Made by a program: the position numbers and the translations under genes
Shown here: positions 1 to 6,843 of the stretch, in pieces
Numbering within the stretch: the first letter of the stretch is position 1
Layout of the letters: each line of letters begins with the position of its first letter
Notes under the pieces: generated by a model
The model's input: the letters and a program-made list of their open reading frames with translations, nothing else
The model's database searches: none
What the model was told of the DNA's origin: nothing
NCBI GenBank assembly: GCA_946481585.1
Contig: CAMLOF010000154.1
Location: 1 to 7,115, forward strand
Source: an uncultured Macromonas sp.
GTDB lineage: Bacteria > Pseudomonadota > Gammaproteobacteria > Burkholderiales > Burkholderiaceae
Length of the DNA: 7,115 nucleotides
Reading direction: 5' to 3'

Positions 1-2
1 CG

Positions 3-269
3 GATGCACCCAAAGCCAAGGTGATCGCTGAAAAGGCCACTCCCAAGAAGTCAAAACAGATTCAGTTCGATGCACAGATGTTGATCGACAAACGCGCGGC
101 ACTGGGCATCACACAGAAGCAGATTGCCCAACTGTTGGGCGCGTCCTCGCTGTCCGTCTACAAGTGGGAGACGGGCCATGTTCATCCCCGGGCCGCGCAA
201 TTGGAGCGCATTGCTGAAGTGCTCAAATTGGGCAAGCGCAAGGCGCTGGCACTGCTCAATCCGCAGTGA
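3..269 (+). CDS. XRE-family helix-turn-helix DNA-binding protein, C-terminal part (start outside window)
   Basis: Probable DNA-binding regulator of the XRE/Cro-C1 class; its target is unknown. The reading frame is open to the left edge, and a lysine- and alanine-rich linker (KATPKKSKQ) precedes the domain, so the gene most likely starts upstream of the window. A GTG at 21 could serve as a start but has no ribosome binding site. The HTH core is clear: QMLIDKRAALGITQKQIAQL, then LLGASSLSVYKWETG, then PRAAQLERIAEVLKLGKRKA. It has the typical 'G-T-x-x-x-A-x-x-L-G-x-S-x-x-x-x-x-W-E-x-G' spacing with the domain at the very C-terminus. From memory, many Burkholderiales carry about 130-150 aa proteins of this design, with a charged coiled N-terminus and an XRE domain at the end. 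The gene converges on the next one with a 38-base gap. Confidence is high for the fold and low for the function. Confidence 0.85.
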   Translation, partial: DAPKAKVIAEKATPKKSKQIQFDAQMLIDKRAALGITQKQIAQLLGASSLSVYKWETGHVHPRAAQLERIAEVLKLGKRKALALLNPQ

Positions 270-286
270 ACGGCGGATAGTGAGTC

Positions 287-301
287 GGCGGGCTCCCCGC
301 C
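287..301. terminator. Short GC hairpin between two convergent genes, possible weak terminator
   Basis: GGCGGG and CCCGCC pair around the three-base loop CTC in the 38-base gap between the two convergent stop codons. There is no T-run on either side. If it terminates transcription it does so weakly, and the assignment rests mostly on its position. Confidence 0.3.
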
Positions 302-307
302 ATGCTC

Positions 308-1501
308 TCAGCGGCGACGGTACGGCTCTCCTGGTGACGAGTCATTGCGCTCGTCCGCCAGCTCGAACAGGCACTGCATGTAGGGCTGGACTTCGCTCCA
401 TCGGGCGCGGTCATCATAGAAACGCGACAGGTTGCGCGTTGCTTCCACGGCATCTGGCCACCTGTCTGCAGCGCTTGCACGCGTCATAGCTGCCCGGCTA
501 TCTTGTTCGTCGTGCAGACTTCCGTCCTGCGCGCCATAGGTATGGAATTCCACAATTCGCCTGGGTTGTGCCAGGCCAGTGTCCTGACACCTGCTGCTTG
601 GCGGCGAGTTCTCACGTGAGGCATGGGCTCCGGCAAAAGAGTCCTGGACCGTGTGGAGCACGGAGCCGAACGCCACGTGGTGCAAGTACGGAAGCAGCTT
701 GTCCTGACGCCCGAGGATGTAGAGGTCCGAGACTCGCCATTGTGTGCATCCGAAGTGCTCCTTCAGTGTCGCGTTGTCGATGTCTCGAAGAAAGGTGTCG
801 GGCTTGATTTCGCGCGAGGACACCTTCCATGCGAATTCCAGCCAGTCCAGCACCTTGGCGCGGGTGGCGCCGGGGTGTACCCCCTCCTCACTCGCCATGG
901 CGTGCAGGAACTGCAAGTCGCCGAAGTGCGAGCGCGTCATCACATTGCCGTGCAGACTGCCCTTGGTTTTGCTGCACCCAACGATCGGCTGGGTCTGCGC
1001 TTTCTTCTCCGCATCCTTGAAGAGACAGTACCAACACAGCGGCTGTGTCGAGAATCGGATGGTCTGGGACACGTTGCAGGACTTGCCCAGGTAGGTGCAG
1101 TTGCCCTCTTCGGGTGAAAGCTTGAACGGAGGTAGATCATTCCAACGCACGCCGTAGATGACATAGGGCGTGGCAAACGGCAGATCTCGGGAACTGCAGC
1201 TGACGTCTTGGGCGAGGCTGCCTGGCTCTATCGGACAACCCATGCCGATCTGGGTGATCTCTTCATGGACGCGGCCCTTGATCAGAACGCCCAGTCTTCC
1301 AGCTACCGTAGCCAGGGAGTTTTCTGTTTCGTTGGTCAGCTTGGATTCAAAGGCTGAGCCCATGGGGGCGATTTGAAAGGCGACGGCGGCACTGGACAGG
1401 GTGAGACCACCTGCGGCTACTGCAATTAGACGCGCAACAGTGCGCACTAAAGGCGACGTTTTTTGGAAGTGAATTGCGATCTTTGCGCATGCGGCGTGCA
1501 T
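308..1501 (-). CDS. Secreted protein resembling zinc-dependent phospholipase C / S1-P1 nuclease family
   Basis: Predicted exported protein of 397 aa, probably a metal-dependent hydrolase; the substrate is unknown. The N-terminus (residues about 15-41) is a signal peptide with the hydrophobic stretch ARLIAVAAGGLTLSSAAVA and a likely AVA|F cleavage. The mature part has the histidine/aspartate pattern of the zinc-dependent phospholipase C fold: RVHEEIT (H79, E80), a tryptophan/aspartate segment YGVRWNDLP (D122), LHGN (H184), SHFGD (H192, D195), then the strongest match VLHTVQDSFAGAH (H283, D287, H293), and finally EFHTYG (H320) and LHDEQD (H330, D331). Eight cysteines in the mature region would suit a periplasmic or secreted location. 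The start at 1501 is well supported by AGGAGG five bases upstream. The family call comes from motif pattern, not overall alignment. It could instead be an uncharacterised relative without phospholipase activity. It lies on the same strand as, but about 260 bases downstream of, the repeat-protein gene, so it is probably transcribed separately. Confidence 0.7.
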   Translation of the reverse strand: MHAACAKIAIHFQKTSPLVRTVARLIAVAAGGLTLSSAAVAFQIAPMGSAFESKLTNETENSLATVAGRLGVLIKGRVHEEITQIGMGCPIEPGSLAQDVSCSSRDLPFATPYVIYGVRWNDLPPFKLSPEEGNCTYLGKSCNVSQTIRFSTQPLCWYCLFKDAEKKAQTQPIVGCSKTKGSLHGNVMTRSHFGDLQFLHAMASEEGVHPGATRAKVLDWLEFAWKVSSREIKPDTFLRDIDNATLKEHFGCTQWRVSDLYILGRQDKLLPYLHHVAFGSVLHTVQDSFAGAHASRENSPPSSRCQDTGLAQPRRIVEFHTYGAQDGSLHDEQDSRAAMTRASAADRWPDAVEATRNLSRFYDDRARWSEVQPYMQCLFELADERNDSSPGEPYRRR

Positions 1502-1506
1502 AGGTC

Positions 1507-1512
1507 CCTCCT
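1507..1512 (-). promoter_or_regulatory. Ribosome binding site AGGAGG fixing the start at 1501
   Basis: A perfect AGGAGG lies five bases before the ATG on the minus strand. It decides the start of the phospholipase-like gene in favour of the first methionine, which also begins a sensible signal peptide. Confidence 0.85.
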
Positions 1513-1520
1513 ACGGCCGC

Positions 1521-1554
1521 ACTCTAGATGGAATGCAGTTTTAGGCAACTAAAA
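1521..1554 (-). promoter_or_regulatory. Possible promoter with overlapping palindrome ahead of the phospholipase-like gene
   Basis: On the minus strand TTGCCT (1543-1548) and TAGAGT (1521-1526) are separated by 16 bases. Each matches the sigma-70 consensus at four of six positions, and the -10 lies just upstream of the AGGAGG. A perfect inverted repeat, TTTTAG-TTGC-CTAAAA (1539-1554), overlaps the -35 and could be an operator. This short A/T-rich patch stands out from its GC-rich surroundings. It is a weak prediction made by eye. Confidence 0.3.
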
Positions 1555-1662
1555 ATTGCGCACAGCGACCTTGTGATTGCGAGGCACGTCTGAGAGGCCC
1601 AGACTGCTTCAGGCTGGTTGCAGCGATACGCTGACCGCAAACGAACGAGTACTATCGGTCAA

Positions 1663-1682
1663 CAGCGGACGTCAGTCCGCTG
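1663..1682. repeat. Perfect 8-bp-stem hairpin in the gap between the two secreted-protein genes
   Basis: CAGCGGAC and GTCCGCTG form a perfect stem around the loop GTCA. It lies about 80 bases past the stop of the repeat-protein gene, in the 260-base gap. No T-run follows on the minus strand, and on the plus strand only CAAAACT follows. It may be a transcript-end stabiliser or a remnant of a dispersed repeat. Confidence 0.45.
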
Positions 1683-1742
1683 CAAAACTGGTATTAGTTC
1701 GATCGGGTGATCAACCTAACAGCTCGGCTTCACTTTCTGATC

Positions 1743-1762
1743 AGCGGTGCGCAACCACCGCT
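1743..1762 (-). terminator. Hairpin touching the stop codon of the repeat-protein gene, weak terminator candidate
   Basis: On the minus strand AGCGGTG and CACCGCT pair around a six-base loop, starting at the last base of the TGA stop. It is followed by GATCAGAAAG rather than a T-run, so it is a poor intrinsic terminator but could mark the 3' end of the transcript. Confidence 0.35.
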
Positions 1763-4700
1763 CAACACTCGCGACGCACCGCCACCAGACCTGCCGCCAG
1801 CAGCGAAAGCAGCGCCAGCCCCCAGGGGCCGAGCGCGGGGACGGCCTGCTGGGCCAGCAGCACGGGCATGCCGGGGTCGGTGATCTGGTGGGGCACGGAG
1901 TCGCTGTCGCCCACGCCGCCATCGGCCAGGGTGAAGGTCACGCTCAGGCCGTCGGGCGCAAACTGCGCTCCGGGCAGCGCATACCAGTGCGGCCGCGCGC
2001 AGGCAGCGCCGGTGCAGCCCAGCCCGTCGGGGCTAGGGCCGTATTTGTAATATATGGCCCCCTGCGGCACTGGTGTGGTGAAGTGCACGGTCACCCGCGC
2101 ATCGCCATTGCCAGCGACACGCCCCAACACCAGCCCCAGCGGCGCATGCACCGCCCGCACATGGGGCGGCAAGGGCGCGGGCAAGGCGGCGGCAAAGGCG
2201 GCGCTGCGGATCTCCCAGCCGGTCGCGCTGTCCACCTCCACCGCGCCCAGATTGCCGTTGCCACCCGCGCCCTGCCACGGTGCGCTGCACCGCTGCGCCG
2301 CACCGCCATATTCACCGCTGCACTGCCATGTGTGTTGGCCGCTGGCGGATAGCACGGTCCCTGGCGTCCCCGTGGCGCACAGATTCGCGCTGGGCTTGAA
2401 GGCTACGGCGCCGTTAGCCGCTGAGCCGCAGGTGGCATCGACCGGGTCGTGAGTGAAAGTGGCCGAAACGCTGCGCGGGCTGGTCACATTGGTGAGCTGG
2501 CATGCACCCGTGCCCGCGCAATCGCCTGACCAACTGGTGACGTGATAGCCCGTGTCGGGCGTGGCGGTGCAGCTTGCATCCTGGCCGTGGGTAACGGGGT
2601 TGGGCGTGCAGGTGACCGTGCCGTTGGTGGTGACAGGGGTGATGCTGATGGGGTAGGTATTGAGCGCAAAGGCGGCGCTCACGCCGCGCGGGCTGGTCAC
2701 GTTGGTGAGCTGGCATGTGCCTATGCCCGTGCAATCACCTGTCCAGCTGGTGAAGTGGTAACCCACATCGGGTGTGGCGGCGCAGCTCGCGCTTTGCCCA
2801 TGGGACACGGGGTTGGGGCTGCATGCCACGCTGCCGCCGGTGGCGGCGGAGGTGGCGATGGCGTAGGTGTTCAGAGCGAAAGTGGCGCTCACGCTGCGCG
2901 GGCTGGTCACGTTGGTGAGCTGGCATGTGCCCGTGCCCGTGCAATCGCCGGTCCATCCGGTGAAGTGATAGCCTGCATCGGACGTGGCGGTGCAGCTTGC
3001 ATCCTGCCCATGGGTGACGGGGTTGGGTGCGCAAGTGACCGTGCCGTTGACGGCGGCAGGGGTGGCTATGGTGTGGGTGTTGGGCGTGAAGGTGGCCGAG
3101 ACGCTGCGCGGCCCGGTCACGTTGCTGAACTGGCATGCACCCGTGCCCGTGCAATCGCCCGACCAACTGATGAAGTGGTAGTTGGCATCTGGTGTGGCGG
3201 TGCAGCTTGCATCCTGGCCGTGGGTGACGGGGTTGGGCGTGCAGGTGACCGTGCCGTTGGCGGGCGCGGGGGCGATGCCGATGGAATAGGTGTTGAGCAC
3301 AAAGTTGCCAATCATGCTCCGCGGGCCGGTCACGTTGGAGAGCATGCATGCGCTGGCGGTGCCCGTGCAATCGCCCGACCAATGGGTGAAGTGATAGCCC
3401 ATTGCGGGCGAGGCGACGCAGATCGTGTCTTGCCCATGGAGCACGGGGTTGGGCGTGCAGTTCACGCTGCCGCCGGTGACGGCAGGGGTGGCGATGGCGT
3501 AGGTAATGGGCGCGAAGGTGGCCCCCACGCTGTGCGCGCTGGTCACGTTGGTGAACTGGCATGCACCCGTGCCCGTGCAATCGCCCGTCCAGCCGGTGAA
3601 CTGAAAACCCGTTTGGGGCGTGGCAGTGCAGCTAGCGCTCTGGCCGTGGGGCACGGGGTTGGGCGTGCACGACATGCTCCCGCCCGTGGTGGCCGTGGTG
3701 GTGATGGCGTAGGTGATAAGCGCCGTGCTGGCAGAGACGGTGGTCGGCCCGAGAACCACGGGCTGGCAAGCCCCCGTGCCGCTGCATGCGCCGCCCCAGC
3801 CGCTGAAGGGGCGGGCGACAGGGTCGTGCACCGTGGCCGTGCAGGTGGCGCTAGAGCCATGGGTCACGGGGTTCGGGGCGCATTGCGCGCTGGCGATGCC
3901 CGCATCCGCGTTGACCGCCACCATGTACTGGCGCGGAGCCTGGCAGGTGGCAGCGGTGCCGCCGCTGATGCCCGCGCAATCCCAGCGGAAGGCATCGGCC
4001 GCGGCCGACTGGTTGGTGGCCGAACCCGCGCTGCACAAGGGGGCGGGCCAGGTGAGCGAAGGCGCAGTGCTGCCGCAGGCGCCGTGGGTGGGCGGCGGGG
4101 CGAAGGTGGCGCTGATGGTGCATGGCCCGGTAATGGCTGCGGTGGTGTAGGTGTTGCCCGAGAGCGTGCCCCCGCAGCCGCTGACCTGCACTGTGTAGCC
4201 CGGCGGCGTGGTGAGCGTGAAGCCGGCCTGCTGCCCCGCAGTCACCTCGCGCCCCGCCTCGATGTCGCCGCCGCCCGTCGCCTGGGTGGCGACGAAGTGG
4301 GCGCGGGGTGCGGAGCATTGCGGCGAGGGATTTACGCCGTAGCCGCCCTGGCACACCCAGGTGAAGTGGTAAGTCTCACCCATCACGCCGTTGGCCGTGC
4401 CTGCGCTGCACAGCAAGGTGGAGTCAGGCGGGAAGCGATAAGGCGTATTGCCGCTGGCACTGCCGCACACGCCATCAAGCTGTACGGAACCGGCCTCGAC
4501 CGCCATGCCGATGGAGGTCTGCGGCTCGGCCACCCAGGCTGGGTTGTGGCTCGCGCCCGAATACCAAGTCAGCCCGTTGTTGGTGGCCGTGGTGATCTGG
4601 CGGCGGATCATGGTCTGGCCGATGCTGCGCACGACCACCCAGGCAAAGTCGCCCGCCGCCACGATGCGGTCGCCCGTGAACACGCGCACGCCGGGCGTGG

Positions 4701-5016
4701 CCGCGTCGGGGGTGAAGGGGGCGCAGGCCGCCATGTCCACGAACGGCGTGGCGGCGCTGGCATCGGTTGCGCACACTTGCAGCTCGAACTGGTCGATCTG
4801 GGTGAGATTCATCTTCACCTGCGTGATGCGCTGCGACTGGCCGCCAATCGGGATGCGGTTGGCCACCCACAGGTTGGTGTGGTAGCTGGAGTTGTGCTGG
4901 ATGAGCCACGGGTCATTCGCGGCTGCCAGGTTGTCGAACACCGTGACTGCGCCAGCAGACACGGAAGCCGTCGCCGTCAGCAGCAGCGTGGCAATCCGAA
5001 AGGCAAAGGTTTTCAT
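1762..5016 (-). CDS. Large secreted InlB-like repeat protein with choice-of-anchor U-like domain and IPTL-CTERM sorting tail
   Basis: Predicted exported, surface-sorted protein of 1084 aa. The frame is open to 5145, but the start at 5016 gives a clean signal peptide (MKTFAFRIATLLLTATASVS, likely cut after AGA at 23); no good ribosome binding site precedes it. Residues about 24-183 form an N-terminal domain, perhaps choice-of-anchor-like. Three four-cysteine modules (CGS...LC...W-x-C-x-G...C-x-AP) occupy 184-238, 314-361 and 863-914. Degenerate repeats occupy 239-307 and 363-433, and six tandem divergent InlB B-like repeats occupy 434-856. Residues about 915-1058 resemble choice-of-anchor U: YYKYGP at 989-994, LADGGVGDSDS near 1030-1040, TDPG at 1046-1049. 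The last 26 residues (VPALGPWGLALLSLLAAG then RREC) are an IPTL-CTERM tail. Such tails are thought to be processed by exosortase H, so surface attachment or release is inferred. The role could be adhesion; there is no catalytic motif. The gene looks more GC-rich than its neighbours. Confidence 0.9.
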   Translation of the reverse strand: MKTFAFRIATLLLTATASVSAGAVTVFDNLAAANDPWLIQHNSSYHTNLWVANRIPIGGQSQRITQVKMNLTQIDQFELQVCATDASAATPFVDMAACAPFTPDAATPGVRVFTGDRIVAAGDFAWVVVRSIGQTMIRRQITTATNNGLTWYSGASHNPAWVAEPQTSIGMAVEAGSVQLDGVCGSASGNTPYRFPPDSTLLCSAGTANGVMGETYHFTWVCQGGYGVNPSPQCSAPRAHFVATQATGGGDIEAGREVTAGQQAGFTLTTPPGYTVQVSGCGGTLSGNTYTTAAITGPCTISATFAPPPTHGACGSTAPSLTWPAPLCSAGSATNQSAAADAFRWDCAGISGGTAATCQAPRQYMVAVNADAGIASAQCAPNPVTHGSSATCTATVHDPVARPFSGWGGACSGTGACQPVVLGPTTVSASTALITYAITTTATTGGSMSCTPNPVPHGQSASCTATPQTGFQFTGWTGDCTGTGACQFTNVTSAHSVGATFAPITYAIATPAVTGGSVNCTPNPVLHGQDTICVASPAMGYHFTHWSGDCTGTASACMLSNVTGPRSMIGNFVLNTYSIGIAPAPANGTVTCTPNPVTHGQDASCTATPDANYHFISWSGDCTGTGACQFSNVTGPRSVSATFTPNTHTIATPAAVNGTVTCAPNPVTHGQDASCTATSDAGYHFTGWTGDCTGTGTCQLTNVTSPRSVSATFALNTYAIATSAATGGSVACSPNPVSHGQSASCAATPDVGYHFTSWTGDCTGIGTCQLTNVTSPRGVSAAFALNTYPISITPVTTNGTVTCTPNPVTHGQDASCTATPDTGYHVTSWSGDCAGTGACQLTNVTSPRSVSATFTHDPVDATCGSAANGAVAFKPSANLCATGTPGTVLSASGQHTWQCSGEYGGAAQRCSAPWQGAGGNGNLGAVEVDSATGWEIRSAAFAAALPAPLPPHVRAVHAPLGLVLGRVAGNGDARVTVHFTTPVPQGAIYYKYGPSPDGLGCTGAACARPHWYALPGAQFAPDGLSVTFTLADGGVGDSDSVPHQITDPGMPVLLAQQAVPALGPWGLALLSLLAAGLVAVRREC
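2449..3717 (-). repeat. Six tandem 70-71-codon repeats (divergent InlB B-like) inside the repeat-protein gene
   Basis: The repeats run in register at 213, 210, 210, 213 and 213 bases between successive landmark GTCAC sites (2483, 2696, 2906, 3116, 3329, 3542). Each unit reads roughly Y-x-I, (N/G)G(T/S)V-x-C, NPV-x-HGQ, a second Cys, a YHFT-x-W core, GDCTGTG-x-C and then NVT-x-(P/A)-(R/H)-S. All six keep four cysteines at the same places. In order from the N-terminal end the unit lengths are 70, 71, 71, 70, 70 and 71. A more diverged copy with all four cysteines precedes the array (3718-3930). The pattern matches Gram-negative divergent InlB B-repeat domains, which form extended stalks. High similarity between units makes the region prone to copy-number change and to misassembly. 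Confidence 0.92.
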
Positions 5017-5070
5017 GGCGATGGGGTGGGTGGGCGGAACTGCGTTCCACCCAGCTGCGATGAGCCATGA

Positions 5071-5108
5071 AAAATGCTTCCAGCGCTTGTGTATCAAGCG
5101 CTGGAAGC
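5071..5108 (-). terminator. 14-bp perfect stem-loop plus T-run upstream of the repeat-protein gene
   Basis: GCTTCCAGCGCTTG (5076-5089) and CAAGCGCTGGAAGC (5095-5108) are perfectly complementary around a five-base loop. On the minus strand the stem is followed by ATTTTTC, so it reads as an intrinsic terminator for leftward transcription. It ends 55 bases before the ATG at 5016. It could insulate the repeat-protein gene from integrase read-through, or act as an attenuator in its leader. The GCGCTT-loop-AAGCGC core also resembles dispersed palindromic repeats that I recall from Comamonadaceae genomes; that link is from memory. Confidence 0.65.
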
Positions 5109-5583
5109 TATCTTTATGGAAGCAGCGGTACGGGTGAATTCGCACTGCCGGGCATCTTGCGGGCGCGCAGCCCTGGCGGCTTGACTGTGCGTTCGTGCAG
5201 CGCTTGACTGGACGTTTCAGACGTGCAGGCTGAGCAGCCCGTCGGCGGACTCGCCGACGCCGGGGTGAAGGGCTTGGGCGGCGCTATGCCGGTGGCACGC
5301 GCTTCAGCTCTCGCTATGGTCACAAATGATGTGTTGGCGTCGGTGGGAATATATCTGTCAAGATCGACCGACTATGCCGCTGCTGGTTCGGCGGTACGAG
5401 AGTCCTGTTGAAGGCTGGTTGCAGCCAATCAACCCAGCAAGCACGACCTCTGCTTCCGCTGTAGAACGGCTTTCAAACCGCCAAGCTCAAGCTCTTTGAC
5501 GAGGTCTCAACACTAGTTGGAAAGAAACCGCCTATTGAATCTTGGCAAGCCACCGCAGCGCCCAAGTCCAGCTAAGCTGCAGA
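5109..5583. other. Gap without a convincing gene between the integrase and the repeat-protein gene
   Basis: About 475 bases with only short open frames, none with both a ribosome binding site and a recognisable sequence. A perfect hairpin, CGTCGGCG-GACT-CGCCGACG (5240-5259), has no T-run. AGGCTGGTTGCAGC at 5412-5425 is repeated exactly at 1611-1624. The stretch may be decayed island sequence. The promoter of the repeat-protein gene, if it lies upstream of the hairpin, should be here (CATAAAGATA just before the stem is A/T-rich), but no clear pair of boxes can be seen. Confidence 0.5.
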
Positions 5584-6843
5584 TCAGGCAATTGCATTGC
5601 CAAGAGTTTTGGAAGACGTCTTGCCTGCTGCTTTGCCCTCTCTCAGCCGATCCAGATAGTCTGCCCACCGCTGCATCATGTTCGTCCGATGGGCTAGGTA
5701 CTGGGTCCTGTTGTAAGCGCGCCCATTGGCATCCTTCACGGCGTGAGCCAGTTGCGCCTCGATGACCAGCGGGTCGATATCCAATCGCTCCGCCAGCATG
5801 GTCCGCGCCGTAGCACGAAAGCCATGCCATGTCTGGATCTCCGGCGTATAGCCCATGGTAATGAGTGCGGTACGCACCGAATTCTCTGAAATAGGCCTGC
5901 TGTGGCTGCGCTCGCCAGGAAACACCAATGCGCCGTCACCTGTCAACGGATGCAGTTCTCGAAGCACTTTCACAGCCTGGGTTGAAAGAGGCACCAGATG
6001 TGGATCCCCATTCTCCTTCCCGTCTTTGCCCCGCTTCATCCGGGCAGCTGGAATCGTCCAGAGGGCAGCATCGAGGTCCACTTCAGCCCAAGCCGCACCG
6101 CGCAATTCGCCCGGTCGCTGAAAAAGCAAGGGCGCCAATTGCAATGCTGCCCGCACAATAGGCCCGCCCTTGTACGCTTGGATGGCCCGCAGCAACTCAG
6201 CCAGCTTGACTGGTTCGGTGATAGCGGCAAAGTGCTTGCCGCGATACGGAGACAACGCGCCTTTGAGGTCTCCTGTGATGTCCCGTCCTACCCTGCCTGT
6301 CGCGACGCCATAACGCCAGACCTGGCGAGCCAGCATCAATCCACGATCAGCCGTCTCTACAGCCCCGCGCTCTTCCACCTTGCGCAGGGTTGCCAGCAGT
6401 TCCACCGGCTCAATCTCAGCGAGGCGACGCCCCCCTAGCCACGGAAAGAGATCACGTTCGAACTGGCGCAATGAACGCTCGGCATGAGAATCACTCCATA
6501 GAGGCTTCTGTTTGTCGTACCACTCCAGAGCGACAGCTTTGAAGGTATCTCCGGCACTGGCAGAAGCCTTCAGCCGTTCTACCTTTCTGGCATGCACAGG
6601 ATTTATTCCTGTCGATTTCTGCAGCCTGGCGGTATCACGAGCCTTGCGAGCTGCCGTCAGGCTGACCGAGGGGTAGCTGCCCAGGGCCATACGCCCTTCC
6701 TTGCCCTCATGCCGATACTTCCAGAACCAGCGCCTCGATCCCCCGGGAGCAACCTCCAGATACAGGCCTCCCGAGTCCGACAAACGTTCCCGCTTCGAGG
6801 TGGGGGAACAGACGGCGTTGCGGCACTGTGCGTCGGTCAGCAT
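5584..6843 (-). CDS. int: Tyrosine site-specific recombinase, P4-type island integrase
   Basis: Integrase of 419 aa that would insert and, with an excisionase, remove an element by recombination at the adjacent tmRNA 3' end. Residues about 1-90 match the arm-DNA-binding domain (DUF4102) of P4-like integrases: LSDSGGLYLEVAPGGSR, then LGSYPSVSLTAARKARD. Residues about 98-195 are the core-binding helices (FKAVALEWYDKQKPLWSDSH). The catalytic domain follows with the expected residues: R243 in QRPGELRG, K270 in ARMKRG, H340 and R343 in WHGFRATAR, H367 in QLAH and Y377 in AYNRTQYL, followed by the usual RTNMMQRWADYLD ending. Length and motifs are full, so it looks active. The start at 6843 is supported by GGAGGT eight bases upstream. 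The gene points away from ssrA, as in most tRNA-linked islands. The gap to the ssrA 3' end is 218 bases and contains repeated GGGGGAACA sites. No clear terminator follows immediately; the hairpin at 5071-5108 is the next on that strand. Confidence 0.95.
   Translation of the reverse strand: MLTDAQCRNAVCSPTSKRERLSDSGGLYLEVAPGGSRRWFWKYRHEGKEGRMALGSYPSVSLTAARKARDTARLQKSTGINPVHARKVERLKASASAGDTFKAVALEWYDKQKPLWSDSHAERSLRQFERDLFPWLGGRRLAEIEPVELLATLRKVEERGAVETADRGLMLARQVWRYGVATGRVGRDITGDLKGALSPYRGKHFAAITEPVKLAELLRAIQAYKGGPIVRAALQLAPLLFQRPGELRGAAWAEVDLDAALWTIPAARMKRGKDGKENGDPHLVPLSTQAVKVLRELHPLTGDGALVFPGERSHSRPISENSVRTALITMGYTPEIQTWHGFRATARTMLAERLDIDPLVIEAQLAHAVKDANGRAYNRTQYLAHRTNMMQRWADYLDRLREGKAAGKTSSKTLGNAIA

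Noticed and set aside
1502..1761. Possible integron attC site in the gap between the two secreted-protein genes
   Set aside because: AACCTAAC near 1712 hinted at one, but no matching GTTAGG partner or paired core boxes could be found, and the hairpins present are of a different type.
2449..3717. CRISPR-like array
   Set aside because: The regular repeats are 210-213 bases, in frame and protein-coding, with no short repeat-spacer alternation.
2542..5070. An 842-codon open frame on the plus strand opposite the repeat-protein gene
   Set aside because: It is rich in Gly, Ala and Arg with a periodic pattern that simply mirrors the antisense repeats. High G/C at the third position removes stop codons. 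There is no signal peptide or family likeness, and the minus-strand gene has clear domains.
5017..5145. Upstream extension of the repeat-protein gene to a start at 5145
   Set aside because: It would translate through the stem-loop and put 43 non-hydrophobic residues before a clean signal peptide that begins at 5016.
5114..5323. Minus-strand frame of 69 codons in the gap between integrase and repeat-protein gene
   Set aside because: No ribosome binding site, no recognised domain, and Pro/Ala/Ser-rich composition typical of chance frames in GC-rich DNA.
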